DNA of 41,522 nucleotides, from the NCBI GenBank assembly GCA_905182995.1, contig CAJJDP010000172.1:72922-114443 (forward strand), in the 5' to 3' direction. This document shows, piece after piece, positions 1 to 10,270 of the stretch. A program made the translations under genes and the position numbers. Below the pieces are notes generated by a model, which was given only the letters and a program-made list of their open reading frames with translations, did not search any database and was not told where the DNA came from. How positions within the stretch are numbered: position 1 is the stretch's first letter; each line of letters starts with the position of its first letter. This DNA comes from Paramecium octaurelia. Taxonomy: Eukaryota; Ciliophora; Oligohymenophorea; Peniculida; Parameciidae.

Positions 1-1
1 C

Positions 2-1817
2 CCTACTCATGATAAGGAAATTATCATGATTGATATAGATAGTAAAAATAAAAAAATAGAAGAGAGATTTGTCTGCGTTGATTGCATTAGTGATCATCCC
101 AATTGTTAATATAGAACCATTGAGAAAATTAATTAGCAATGGAATCATACAAAGAAACAGTAGGATAGAGTACTGTCTGAGCTAAAGACTAAAAGGCAAG
201 AAAAATAGGAAAAATTAAACTAATAGATTGCAATAATGAGAAAAAATTACAACTAATAACTTAATGAAATCAGTGAAAAATTAATAACAGAATTTTCTCT
301 ACCACCCACAAGCAAGCCCATTGAGATTAATAAAATTAAATAAACCTCTCTACAACAATTAAGTAATGAGGAATTACTTTCAAATATTAATTAAATTCTT
401 TAAAATGATAAAGAAAATATGGTATAAGATTCAAAGATTGAGTATTTGAAATCCAAAGACAGTGTATTTTAAAAAGAGATCTAAAGCAGATTAGAGCATT
501 TAAAATAACATGAGTAATTAGATATTTAAGAATCTATTAATATTTTACAGGAAATATAAAGTATTCAAACAATTTTATTTTTAGACGACAACCAAATCCA
601 AGGAATTGTGTAATTATAATAATAAATTTAAGAGAGTACAAAAAAAAATTAAGTATAATTAATCTACAAAGAAGATTTAGATGAACTCATAAATTCTTCA
701 AAATATATATATTGTTAAAAGAGTTTACTAAATGAAACAATTCAGAAATTTTAAGAACATCTTGCAAAAATAAAAACGTTTGAGAGTAAAATGCAATAAA
801 GTCTAGATAATTTAGTTTTTACAAGCATATAAAAGTAAACCAATGAATATAAGAATAAATTTGAAAAAGACTTTAATTAGTTAATGAAGTTTTGTGAAAT
901 CGAAAAACTTGAGAAAAATTTTGAAACACTATAATAGCACTATGAAAAATCATAAATAGAGAGTATGAACAATTTTCGATAAATTAGGAAACCAATATTT
1001 GGAATCAATTGAGAAGGATTATAAATTGAAAATCTAGAAGTAGAATAACATTATCGAGGAGCTTGAAAACATTTTAAAAAACACTGAAGATAAACTGAAA
1101 AATAAAGTAGAAGAAGAGAACTTGTTAAATGAAAGGTTGAAAGAGGAAAATTCTAAGAATGAGAAATTTTAATAAAAATTAAATGACTAATAGATTAAGC
1201 ATGATAAAGAAATTAAATCACTGAACGAGTAAATAAATAAAATTCGAACCGAATTAAATTCTAGACTTTAATTTAAAGTTTTAGATATAAAACCAAAAAT
1301 ATTAACAGATGACTATTGGATAAAATTATTTTTTATTTTATAAGAAAAATCAAAAAAAACAATAAAAGAATTTCAATTAATATTTTAAGGAACCAGAGAT
1401 GGGTTGAATAATAATTCATTTTGGAATAAATGTAATGGTAAATGTAATCTACTCATGATATTTTAATCTTAAAGTGGGTATATCTTTGGTGGATATTCTC
1501 CATGTCGATGGTAGAATAACACCAGTTATGTTTAAGATGATACATTATCATCATTCATATTCTCATAAACACATGATTCAATATACCCTTTGATCTTAGA
1601 TAAAAAAAAATATGCTATTTATTGTAATTCAGGATATGGACCTTGTTTTGGAGACGGTCATGATATATGTATAAATTCGGATTTTAAAGATGGTTATTCT
1701 AATATCGGTAATTCATACAAATTGGATAAATATGATAATAAGAAGTCTACTCATATATTTGGATAAGAAAAATCAAATATTACCGAATGTGAAATATTTG
1801 AAATAAAATTTATTTGA
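2..1817 (+). CDS. Zinc-module / coiled-coil / TLDc protein, 5'-truncated, with one frameshift
   Basis: Read with TAA/TAG as Gln. The frame enters from the window edge, so the start codon is missing. First visible residues are P-T-H-D-K-E-I-I-M, then FVCVDC: the H and the C-x2-C of a C-x2-H-x21-C-x2-C zinc module whose first Cys lies outside. A long Gln/Lys/Glu/Asn-rich coiled-coil region follows (about 110-1260). From about 1276 to the TGA at 1815 lies a TLDc domain: DDYW, F-Q-G-T-R-D-G-L-N, LLMIF, GYSPC, SSFIFS, GYGPCFGDG, and the usual final ECEIFEI. TLDc domains (TLDC1, OXR1, NCOA7 families) are known in oxidative-stress resistance and V-ATPase regulation. The frame before about 973 and after 976 differ by one base; an extra T in the TTTT run there would explain it, either a sequencing error or early decay. 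No intron fits. The TLDc call is firm; the role is inferred from family only. Confidence 0.85.
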
Positions 1818-2536
1818 AATCCAAAGTTTATTAAAATTGTCTTGGTCTTAATAACTTAAAAAGATTAATATTATATCGAATCTATAAAATATTTATATTT
1901 AGATTTAAGTTGCCGTAATTACGATTTGAAGTATCAATCAGTAATTCCAAAATCATTGTAAAAGTAATATAGAAAATCCAAAAATAGGTAAGCAAAAAAC
2001 TGTGGAAATCTCTAATATATTTAAACATTCAATATTTCCTTTTAATACAGTAGATTTTTCTTAAATTAATTGAAGAATATATATAATGTTCTTATTTCTG
2101 AATGGTAAAAGCTATTAGTAAAATAAATTATTTTGTTGTTTTAAGCTTAATTCTTAATTAAACCTGAGTATGTATAAGATTTTCAAATCTACTTTTCAAA
2201 TGAATTATCATTAAAATATAATATTTTATAAGTCAAACAGAAGGAAAAGATAATTAATAAAAATGATTAATATTTATTTCTAATAAAATCTTTTTCAAAT
2301 TTGAAGTTTTGATTTGATCGATAATAATAATTTTTTTATTATAATTTTGGTTAATATAATTCATATTATTCTCAAATATTAATTCGACCTGACAAACTTG
2401 ATTTAAATACAATTTAGGCTTATTACATACTTAATAAGGTAATGATGGGGAGTATTTGAATTAGTTTAATATCTGACTTTATGGGTATAACATATAATAA
2501 TTGTAGCTTCAGCTTAACCATTGACTTTTCTTTCTA
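1818..2536. other. AT-rich spacer, no gene seen
   Basis: Very AT-rich stretch downstream of the first TLDc gene. The only open frames are short and without recognisable motifs. It may hold the 3' UTR of the upstream gene. No RNA gene, promoter or repeat could be supported. Confidence 0.5.
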
Positions 2537-2932
2537 ATGAGAGTTTATAAATTTTCTAGACAGCATTTGAAAGAAATATAGACCAATTATGCTTTTCTGA
2601 GCAATCGTAATGATAGTAAGAGGCTCGCATAAGTGCTTTAGCTTAATGCTTATCATAGAATATAATCGAGATATTTGGCAGATAAGAGATGAATAGAGTT
2701 GATAGAAAATGATTTACAAGATGACGTTTTTCAGGATTTGTAAAGCTGTTTATATTTATGGAATAGGTTCTACATTTATATTTTTAAAAGGCAAGAGTAA
2801 AAATAATATTCCTGTTTTGACTTAGAAAATAATTGTCTGAGTAAAGAGAAACTCTGTAAAACAATTAAGCAGATTGAATTTTATTGGAAAAGTATTAAAT
2901 CATTCCATTCCAAATTTATGTTTTAAACATGA
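2537..2932 (+). pseudogene. Decayed fragment of an unidentified protein (left half of a broken gene?)
   Basis: One frame runs from 2537 to a TGA at 2930, broken by a single internal TGA at 2690. The Gln-rich translation has helical, repeat-like character (for example NRNDSKRLAQVLQLNAYH and KTIKQIEFYWKSIK). The style recalls TPR-containing large membrane proteins of ciliates (TmcB-like), but that is an impression, not an identification. Its right end, from about 2775, lies inside a tandem duplication, and a diverged copy reappears at 4982-5250. The rest of the parent gene may be the membrane-protein fragments at 6831-8128, which would make the TLDc copies an interruption of it. Internal TGA and abrupt end argue for a pseudogene. 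Confidence 0.3.
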
Positions 2933-3630
2933 AAAAGCCAAAATAATAACTATTTATTCAAAAACTAATATAGGATACTGATTCTTAGAAGATGGTTGAA
3001 CTAAGAAGCCTGCTCTATCTAGGGATGCTGATTGAATAAGTTTACTAAATTGGATGATATATTAGATTATAATTATGTCATGTAATAGGAATAAGAAGGT
3101 AATACTGATTTTTCTTTTTAAATATCCTACCAAAACTAAATGATTTGACATATTTTATTGAAATTAATTTCAAATCACAGCCTATTCTATTTTATATTTA
3201 ATTGAATCTGATAATCATAATTAATAATTCAGAACACAGTTAAAATAATAAGGTTTCTTAAATTAAATATTGTATTAATATTAAAGGGAATAAATAACCT
3301 TCTTAAAGGTAAATCCATTAAATCATATTTAAATTTTAGTCAAATGATATAATTTATACCTTGCTAATTTAAATAATAGTAAGTCAAGTAATAGCAGTCT
3401 TTAAAGATTGCTTTGAAAACATAGAGTTTGTGATAATATATCTCAAAATAATATAATTACTTGATATGATTTAGCTATCTTATCAGATATCATAATGTGT
3501 TTTTTATTAATACAGCATTCTCAAATAATTGTATAAATGTTCATAAATTTAATTAATAGAATTCTAAATTAATCTGTTTAAACGGAAAATAGTAAATTAA
3601 TTACAAAATAATAAATATAATTACTCCCTA
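2933..3630 (+). other. Non-coding region upstream of the TLDc gene
   Basis: AT-rich sequence between the decayed fragment and the ATG at 3631. It must contain the promoter and 5' UTR of the TLDc gene. No defined element can be named. Most of it is preserved in the second copy (about 5190-5887). The 75-codon open stretch on the other strand at 3578-3805 is antisense to the real gene. Confidence 0.5.
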
Positions 3631-4970
3631 ATGCAAACTGAAATTCAAAAAATAATATGCCAAAATCATTAACGTGATATAATAGCCATGAATCTTGACA
3701 GTTTACAAATTGGCTAAATTTAATATTTATGTTGTAAATGCTTAGTTGAAAAAATGAATGATGATAAAATATAAGCAATTGAAGAAATAATAGATAGAAT
3801 ATCATCTCTAAAAACCTAAAAAAAGTAAAATAAGATTTAAGAGACTTAAATAAGATTAGATTACTTCAAGAACATACTTTATTAAATAATGGAGTTAAAA
3901 CGAAACGTAATGTTGAGGCTACATTCGATAAGATCCATTTTCAAATACAAGCTCAAATTTGTACTATTCAACAGGAGCACTAATCTTTTTTAGAGTAATT
4001 CAAAGTCGAACAAACTTTATAAAAGGATATTTCATCTTTGGCTGAATTTTTTTAAATAGATATTAGGGAAAAGCAATTAAAATTTTAGCAGGATATCCAT
4101 TTAATTGAAGAAATTGAGGAGTAATTTGAGCTCTTTCTGAATAATTAAGAATATTTCTAAGCTCTAGTAACTTTTAAAGTGGCTAAATAAAAAATAAACG
4201 AAGTAATAGAAAATGTTAAAGTTGGATTAATGCCACACAAAGATATGCTATTGTAAAATATAAACTAGAAAGAGAAAAAAAATAACACTACCATATAATA
4301 GTAAAAATTAAATGAAAACACCTTCGATAATATATAAATTTAGTAAAATGTAAAAATTGCCTAAAATGATCTACTAATAAATAAAATTATAAAGGAATTA
4401 GAACTTAAAAGACAATTCATTGATCCGATTTTGTAGTTAAAACCAACTTTACTTCGAGATGATTACTGGCATAAATTATTTTATATTTTATAGGCAAAAA
4501 TGAATAGAAATATCAGAAATTCAATTTTAATCTATTAAGGATCAAAAGATGGATTAAATGCAAAATAATATTGGTATAAAGTTAATGGAAGATCAAATTT
4601 GCTTATGATATTTTAATCCAAAAGTAATTATATCTTTGGAACATATTCTCCTTGTACATGGGAATCAAAAAATGGAGTATGGGTAGAGGATAATACATTA
4701 TCATCTTTTATATTTTCATAAACCCATGATCAAGTTTATCCTCTAAAGTAGGATAAGAAGTAACAAGCTATAGGTTTAAATTCAAGCTATGGACCTCTAA
4801 TTGGTGGTGGGGATGATCTTTTCATAGATGGAGATTTTACTTAAGGATATTCTAGATTAGGTGGTTCATATTAATTTTAGTATTATTAGTAAGGTAATAA
4901 CGAACCTTATTTATATGGATAAATATAACCAGAAATTAAAGAATGTGAAATATATCAGTTATTGTTTTGA
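3631..4970 (+). CDS. Zinc-module / coiled-coil / TLDc protein (intact, 434 aa)
   Basis: ATG at 3631, TGA at 4968-4970. Removing a 35-nt intron (3825-3859) gives 435 codons including the stop, in one frame, with TAA/TAG as Gln. Residues 10-37 hold the zinc module: C10, H13, then LCCKC with C34 and C37. Residues about 45-250 are Gln/Glu/Lys-rich coiled coil. The TLDc domain covers about 256-434: KPTLLRDDYW, YQGSKDGLN, LLMIFQSK, FGTYSPC, SSFIFSQTHD, SSYGPLIGGGDDLF, and terminal KECEIYQLLF. TLDc proteins elsewhere protect against oxidative damage and regulate the V-ATPase; the N-terminal zinc module plus coiled coil suggests a scaffold or regulatory protein (inference). It is a paralogue of the gene at 2-1817. 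Both coding ends and the intron agree, so the model is firm. Confidence 0.92.
3825..3859 (+). other. 35-nt spliceosomal intron of the TLDc gene
   Basis: Starts GTAAAATAAG, ends ATTAG. It joins a frame holding the zinc module to the frame holding coiled coil and TLDc; the required length is 2 modulo 3, and 35 fits. The second copy keeps a GTA...TAG stretch of the same length at the equivalent place. GTA...TAG ends and a size below 40 nt are typical of Paramecium introns. A 17-nt alternative ending TTTAAG also fits the frame but is below the usual size. Confidence 0.75.
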
Positions 4971-4980
4971 TTAATATTTA

Positions 4981-4981
4981 N
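4981..4981. other. Single-base assembly gap between diverged copies
   Basis: An N follows the 3' end of the intact TLDc gene. Sequence to its right (from 4982) resembles 2775 onward, not the sequence just left of it. The true join is therefore unknown, and the tandem order of the two copies rests on scaffolding. Confidence 0.9.
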
Positions 4982-6830
4982 GTTGACATTTTCAAAAGGA
5001 AAGAGTAAAAATAATATTCCTGTTATGACTTAGAAAATAAATTTTGTGAGCAAAGAGAAACTCTGTAAAACAATTAAGCAAGTTGAATTTTATTGGAAAA
5101 GTATTAAATCATTCCATTCCAAACTATGTTTTCAACAGGAAAAAGCCAAAATAATAACTATGTATTGTAAAGCTAATATCGGATACTGATTCTTAGGAGA
5201 TGGATGAACTTAGAAGCCTGCTCTATCTAGGGATGCTGATTGATAAATCTACTGTTCATCCAATCGGATGATATATTAGATTATAATTATGTCATGTAAT
5301 AGGACTAAGAAGGTAATAATGAATTTTTTTTTCAAAATCCTACCAAAACTTAATGATTTGACATATTTTATTGAAATTAATTCCAAATCACAGCTTATTC
5401 TATTTTATATTTAATTGAATCTGATGATCTTAATTAATAATTCAGAACACAGTTAAAATAATAAGGTTTCTTAAATTGAATATTGTATTTTAAACAGAAC
5501 AAAGTTTTATCAATAATTTTTTTTGCTTAATAAGATTAAAGCGAATAAATAAGCTTCTTAAAGGTAAATCATTAAATCAAAATTAAATTTTCGACAAATG
5601 ATATAATTTATACCTTGCTAATTTAACTATTAATAAGTCAAGTAATAGCAGTCTTTTAAAGACTGCTTTGAAAACATAGAATTTGTGATAATATATCTCA
5701 AACTAATATAATTACTTGATATGATTTATATATCTTATCAGATATCTTAATGTATTTGTTTATTAATACAGCATTTTAAAATAAATTGTATACATGTTCA
5801 TAAATTTAGTTAATAGAATTCTAAATTAATCCTGTTAAAGGAAAAATCGTAAATTAATTACAAAATAATAAATATCATAACTCCCTAATGCAAACTGAAA
5901 TTCAAAAAATAATATGCCAAATTCATTAACATGATATAATAGCTGTGAATCTTGACAATTTACAAATTAGCTAAATTTAATACTTGTGTTGTAATTGCTT
6001 AGTTGAAAAAATGAATGATGATAAATACAAACAATTGAAGAAATAATAGCTCTAAAAACTTAAAAAAAGTAAAATAAGATTTAAGAGGCTTAAATAAGGT
6101 TAGATTACTTCAAGAACATACTTTATTAAATAATGGAGTTCAAACGTAATGTTGAGGCTACATTCAATAAGATCCATTTTCAAATACAAGCTCAAATTTG
6201 TACTATTCAAGAGGAGCACTAATCTTTTTTAGAGTAATTCGAAGTCGAACAAACTTTATAAAAGGATGTTTCATCTTTGGCTGAATTTTTTTAAATAGAT
6301 ATTAGGGAAAAGCAATTAAAATTTTAGCAGGATAATCATTTAATTGAATAAATTGAGGAGTAATTTGAGCTTTTTTGAATAATTAAGAATATTTCTAAGA
6401 TATAGTAACTTTTAATGTTGCTAATAAAAAATTAACGAAGTAATAGAAAATGTTTAAGTTGGATTAATGCCACCCAAGGATATGCTATTGTAAAATATAA
6501 ATTAGAAAGGGAAAAAAATAACACTACGATAAAATAGTAAAATTAAATGAAAACACCTTGGATAATCTATAAATTTAGTAAAATGTAAGAATTGCCTAAT
6601 GATTTACTAATGAATAAAATTATAAAGGAATTAGAACTTAAAAGACAATTCATTGATCCGATTTTGTAGTTAAAACCAACTTTACTTCGAGATGATTACT
6701 GGCATAAATTATTTTATATTTTATAGGCAAAATTTAATAGAAATATCAGAAATTCAATTTCAATCTATTAAGGATCAAAAGATGGATTAAATGCAAAATA
6801 ATATTGGTATAAAGTTAAAGAAGATCAAAT
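4982..6830 (+). repeat. Tandem duplication, copy 2 (partner 2775-4593)
   Basis: Diverged direct copy of 2775-4593. It carries the tail of the decayed fragment, the upstream region and most of the TLDc gene. Similarity stops after AGATCAAAT at 6830, where copy 1 continues into the second half of the TLDc domain and copy 2 enters unrelated sequence. Confidence 0.8.
5888..6830 (+). pseudogene. Degenerate second copy of the zinc-module/TLDc gene, 3'-truncated
   Basis: ATG at 5888 in the same context as the intact gene (ctccctaATGCAAACTGAA). The zinc module survives (C10, H13, LCCNC). Several small indels then break the frame: after NDDK near 6022, in the shortened stretch near 6050, and near 6140. 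The equivalent of the 35-nt intron is still recognisable. The TLDc domain starts normally (KPTLLRDDYW, YQGSKDGLN) but stops after YWYKV at the breakpoint near 6830, so more than half of the domain is missing. If transcribed it could not give a complete TLDc protein. Part of the damage might reflect poor sequence, but the truncation is structural. Confidence 0.8.
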
Positions 6831-8128
6831 TGATATTTAAATAACTTTAGATTATCATTACCACTTTTGTGAGGAATAAATAGGTGAGGAGCAAGAGAAA
6901 CTTAGTCAAGTAATGTATAGATTCTATTAAAAAACAACTAATGATAATATTAATAACTTACATCCAACTATTATTATACTTCTTAAAAACAATTCTTCTA
7001 CTCTATTCTTATATAAGCTTTATGTGTTAAAGTTCATTATTTTATTATTAACTATTATTATTTCTATTACAATAGTATTGATATTTAAAAATTATAAAAT
7101 ATCTCAAATTTTATTGATAAATAAAAGAATGAGGATTCTAAAGTAGAATTAATGAATATGATATGAAAGAAAGCACAGTCTTACCGAGATAGCAACTCTA
7201 TTCTATATTATTATGGGAGAAATTCTTTAGACAGCAATTTTTACAGTAATTAACCATTAATTTGAGTAAAGCTGATAATTTTTATTTTATTTACAATAAA
7301 TTTTCATAACTTTTCAGTCTTAACTTTCAATTTATCTGATGTATCTGAAATTTTCAATTGAATTTATGTTAATTTTAAATCTAGAATTCCTCTCAAAAGA
7401 TTGTGTTTTTATTCTAGTCATCCTTAATATAAAATAGCATGCATTGTTTTGAGTCTAAAGCTGATCAATACGAATAATTATCAAAGAAATAATTTGAATT
7501 AAGAGCCTTATAAGAATCAGAAGGGAATTAACAACTATGACCATAAGAGTTAAATTTTTTGGCATAATTAAAATCTCACAAAATAAAAAGTTAATAGGTG
7601 TTATATAAGTCATAAATGGTTAAATTGGTTGCCAAGATATAGATGGTAATTTCAGGAACATATGCCTTTAGCTATATGCGGAGTGCATTTTGAGTCTTGC
7701 TATTGGGTTTTACCATTTATTTAAAATTCTCTGATATAGATAAAATATTTATTTAATATGATTTATGAATGCTGAACTAAATAGTCAATATATACGTCAC
7801 GATTAAAATTTCAAGCTAAATTTATGAACAATGAAGAAAATTTCTTTTCAAATTAAGTTATAGTTAACACTCTGATGAAAATTATTATTTGGAAAAATAT
7901 AAAAATATAACTTTCTCATTGGGCTTCAAAGGAATTACAATAGATAAAAATGTAATTATTCCATCTTACGATCTGAAAGTCTAACTTTAATGGATGACCT
8001 TAAAACCTATATATTTCAGCTTGGTATTAGATGATAGAAAAGGTATAAGGAATGAGCTATTTCATTTAAACACTAGGCTTCAAATGTACAAATAGAAAAG
8101 TGTTAGACATTTCCTGGTTAGGATGTGA
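6831..8128 (+). pseudogene. Fragments of a broken membrane-protein gene
   Basis: Immediately after the truncated TLDc copy a frame stays open to TGA 7153-7155. It ends in a strongly hydrophobic stretch of about 20 residues (FIILLLTIIISITIVLIF within it) followed by basic residues, a plausible membrane helix. Further pieces follow: about 7440-7700 with a second hydrophobic segment (VLLLGFTIYL, with a TGA just before it), and 7835-8128, 98 codons open between TGAs at 7832 and 8126. Frames change or are cut by TGA several times. Amphipathic stretches around membrane helices again recall large ciliate TmcB-like proteins, which I cannot confirm. It could be the right half of the gene whose left part is at 2537-2932. 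Confidence 0.3.
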
Positions 8129-8273
8129 ATGGATGGGATCTTAACAAATATCAAGAATTTAAAGAAATGGTTTATCTTTTAGCATAGTGAAAAATCCTTA
8201 TTGGAGTTCATAAAATCAATGTTCTAAATCAATAAATAAATAATATTGAATTATTTATTATTTGAGCTTTAAA

Positions 8274-8522
8274 ATGTCAGATGGAACTCTTCCAGTAAAT
8301 TTACTTTTTATAATTTCTGAGAAGGATTTAAAGTATTTTTCAGAATTCATTCAAGGTCATATAATTATGAGGTTATATGATGGAATTAGCTTAATATTAG
8401 AGAGCTAGGCTAAAGTGTAACGAAGCTCAACAGAATCATCATAACTAATTTTTAAGGAATAAGTACTTTATTATAAACTCTAGATATGCAACTTCAATTA
8501 ATCTTCTCTCAATTTTGATTGA
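8274..8522 (+). CDS. Small open frame, 82 aa, unidentified
   Basis: ATG at 8274 and TGA at 8520-8522 give MSDGTLPVNLLFIISEKD and onward, with a hydrophobic start and acidic/basic alternation. The same frame stays fairly open after the stop for another 150 codons with a few TGAs, so this may be another piece of the broken gene just upstream, not a separate small gene. In DNA this AT-rich, 80 codons without TGA is common by chance, so support is weak. Confidence 0.2.
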
Positions 8523-10270
8523 ATAAAAGGTTTGATATTAGATCATGAAAATTGAAAAAAGGGATCTGTAATAGCTGTCATTAAGTCACTTCAAACGCAT
8601 ATCACTTCTAATGCAGGCAGCCAAACTACTTTAGTTTAGGCGTTCATATTGAATTACTATTCATCAATAATTAGTGTGCAGCATGCTTGAGATAAATAAA
8701 CAAGCCAAGTCACTAATTAGAAGATTTTTTCCTAAAAAGTTGTTTTCAAGGATAAAGATTAATTAGAAACTCATTATGAAAAACGTTGTATTAAATCATC
8801 ATAGCCTGCTTTCTGTTAAGAGAATAAAAACCAAAATAGTGTAATAATAATACATGCATGAGATTTCTTTTGAAAAAATTAAGAGGATTCAACACAATAT
8901 AATATTAACCTAATCCAAATAAACACAAAAAAAAAAAAAAATATTAAAAATGTGAATCAGAATTTGAAGTATTGAGAAGACAATTTAATAAGAATTCAAC
9001 AAAATATTTGAATCTAATTTATATTTTCTCTATGTGCTGTATCCAATTAAGGGCTTACTATATCTATTACAAACATTTTAGTGTTTTTCTATTATCTTTT
9101 AATAATACCTAGTATGTTTTTTGGTTATATATCATCATATAAATTCTTAGATTCTCAAATTGCAAATTATTGCTATAAAATTTCACACATTTATTAAGTT
9201 TCTATTTTGGTTAGGATATTTTCCATACCCTACTGGCATTCGTCATAGTCTTAAATTCTGCAAAAACTTAGATGGTTCATTAGAAAAGAATCAATATGAA
9301 CATATAGCAAGTAAGTATATCTGAATTTGATCATGCGAATTAGCATGTGGTTTCCTTACTGAGCTGAATTCCTGGGAAACCATGAGGTATAATTAGAAAT
9401 GATGTCTTTAGGATAAAGTGTATAGGCCATAGTCTAGAGAGAATGGTTCAAGGATATAACCCAAAGTCTAGCAAAAGCATGGTGAAAAACAAATGTGGAG
9501 TAGGCTCTTGTAAAGTTGTGAGGCATATATATACTAACCTAATTATATGAAAATATACTTAGACAAACATAAGTTACATTTTAGAAATAAAAAGGAATCA
9601 TAAAACTTATTATCACTATTTGGAAAGCATTCAGACTTGTATTTGATTTATATTTAACCCAAAGTCTTAACATTGTCTTAATTTTTAGTTTCTTATGATA
9701 TATTATTTCATCTTATTTTTATTTTTAATGTTCTTAAGAATCTCCTTCGAGTCTATTAGCCATTCTTTCTGTCTATACTAAAAGAATAATCTTTCTTAGT
9801 AATCAAGATCATTAATTTTTTGGTTATTTTGATTGCAATATAGACTGTCTTCTTTTATTTAACAATTAAACTAAACTATTTTAAATTTAAAGAAAAAAAG
9901 TGAACCAAATTGTAAAATCTATTCATTTGATTGTACAATTAGTTTATTATGACCTAGCATATATATTATACTTGACTACATTTATTACATTAAGAAGTGG
10001 TGCGTTTATTAAAATTAACATCCATGAAATGCATGTTAACTACGATGAGGATAAGAAGAAGATTCACAAAACTAAATAATTGCAGAGGAAGAAGTATAAA
10101 ATTCATGTAGTAATTCAGTGCTCTATTCATTTCATTTTATACAAAATAAATAACTAATTTTGACAAATCACATTATGCCTTCGTTTATAGCATATACATA
10201 TAATGTAACTAGATCATTAAAGTCACTTTGATAAGAAAGTTAACCATTCTTTTGGAGATTAAATATATTT
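8523..10270. other. Non-coding or decayed region
   Basis: Mostly AT-rich, with a run of about 15 A's at 8926-8941. A more GC-rich patch at about 9310-9520 contains the short inverted pair GGTTTCC / GGGAAACC, but it does not fold into a recognisable tRNA (no convincing T-arm or anticodon arm). A short coding-like piece lies near 10000-10140 (HEMHVNYDEDKKK). Nothing else is supported. Confidence 0.4.

Larger units (their letters stand above)
2775..4593 (+). repeat. Tandem duplication, copy 1 (partner 4982-6830)
   Basis: The sequence from about 2775 through the 5' two thirds of the TLDc gene reappears at 4982-6830 in the same orientation. The copies differ by scattered substitutions and many small indels, a few percent by eye. 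That is unlike the near-exact repeats around the other N's, so this looks like a real older duplication or two divergent haplotypes placed in tandem. Homology ends near 4593 (copy 1) and 6830 (copy 2). Confidence 0.8.

Noticed and set aside
3578..3805. 75-codon reverse frame, hydrophobic
   Set aside because: Antisense to the start and zinc module of the intact TLDc gene; hydrophobicity reflects complementing an AT-rich Gln/Asn-rich frame.
8926..8941. Poly-A run as evidence of a retroposed gene
   Set aside because: No identifiable retroposed coding sequence or target-site duplication adjoins it; A-runs are expected in DNA this AT-rich.
9310..9520. Possible tRNA or structured RNA in a GC-richer patch with an inverted GGTTTCC/GGGAAACC pair
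   Set aside because: No acceptor stem, anticodon arm or proper T-arm can be assembled; left as spacer.
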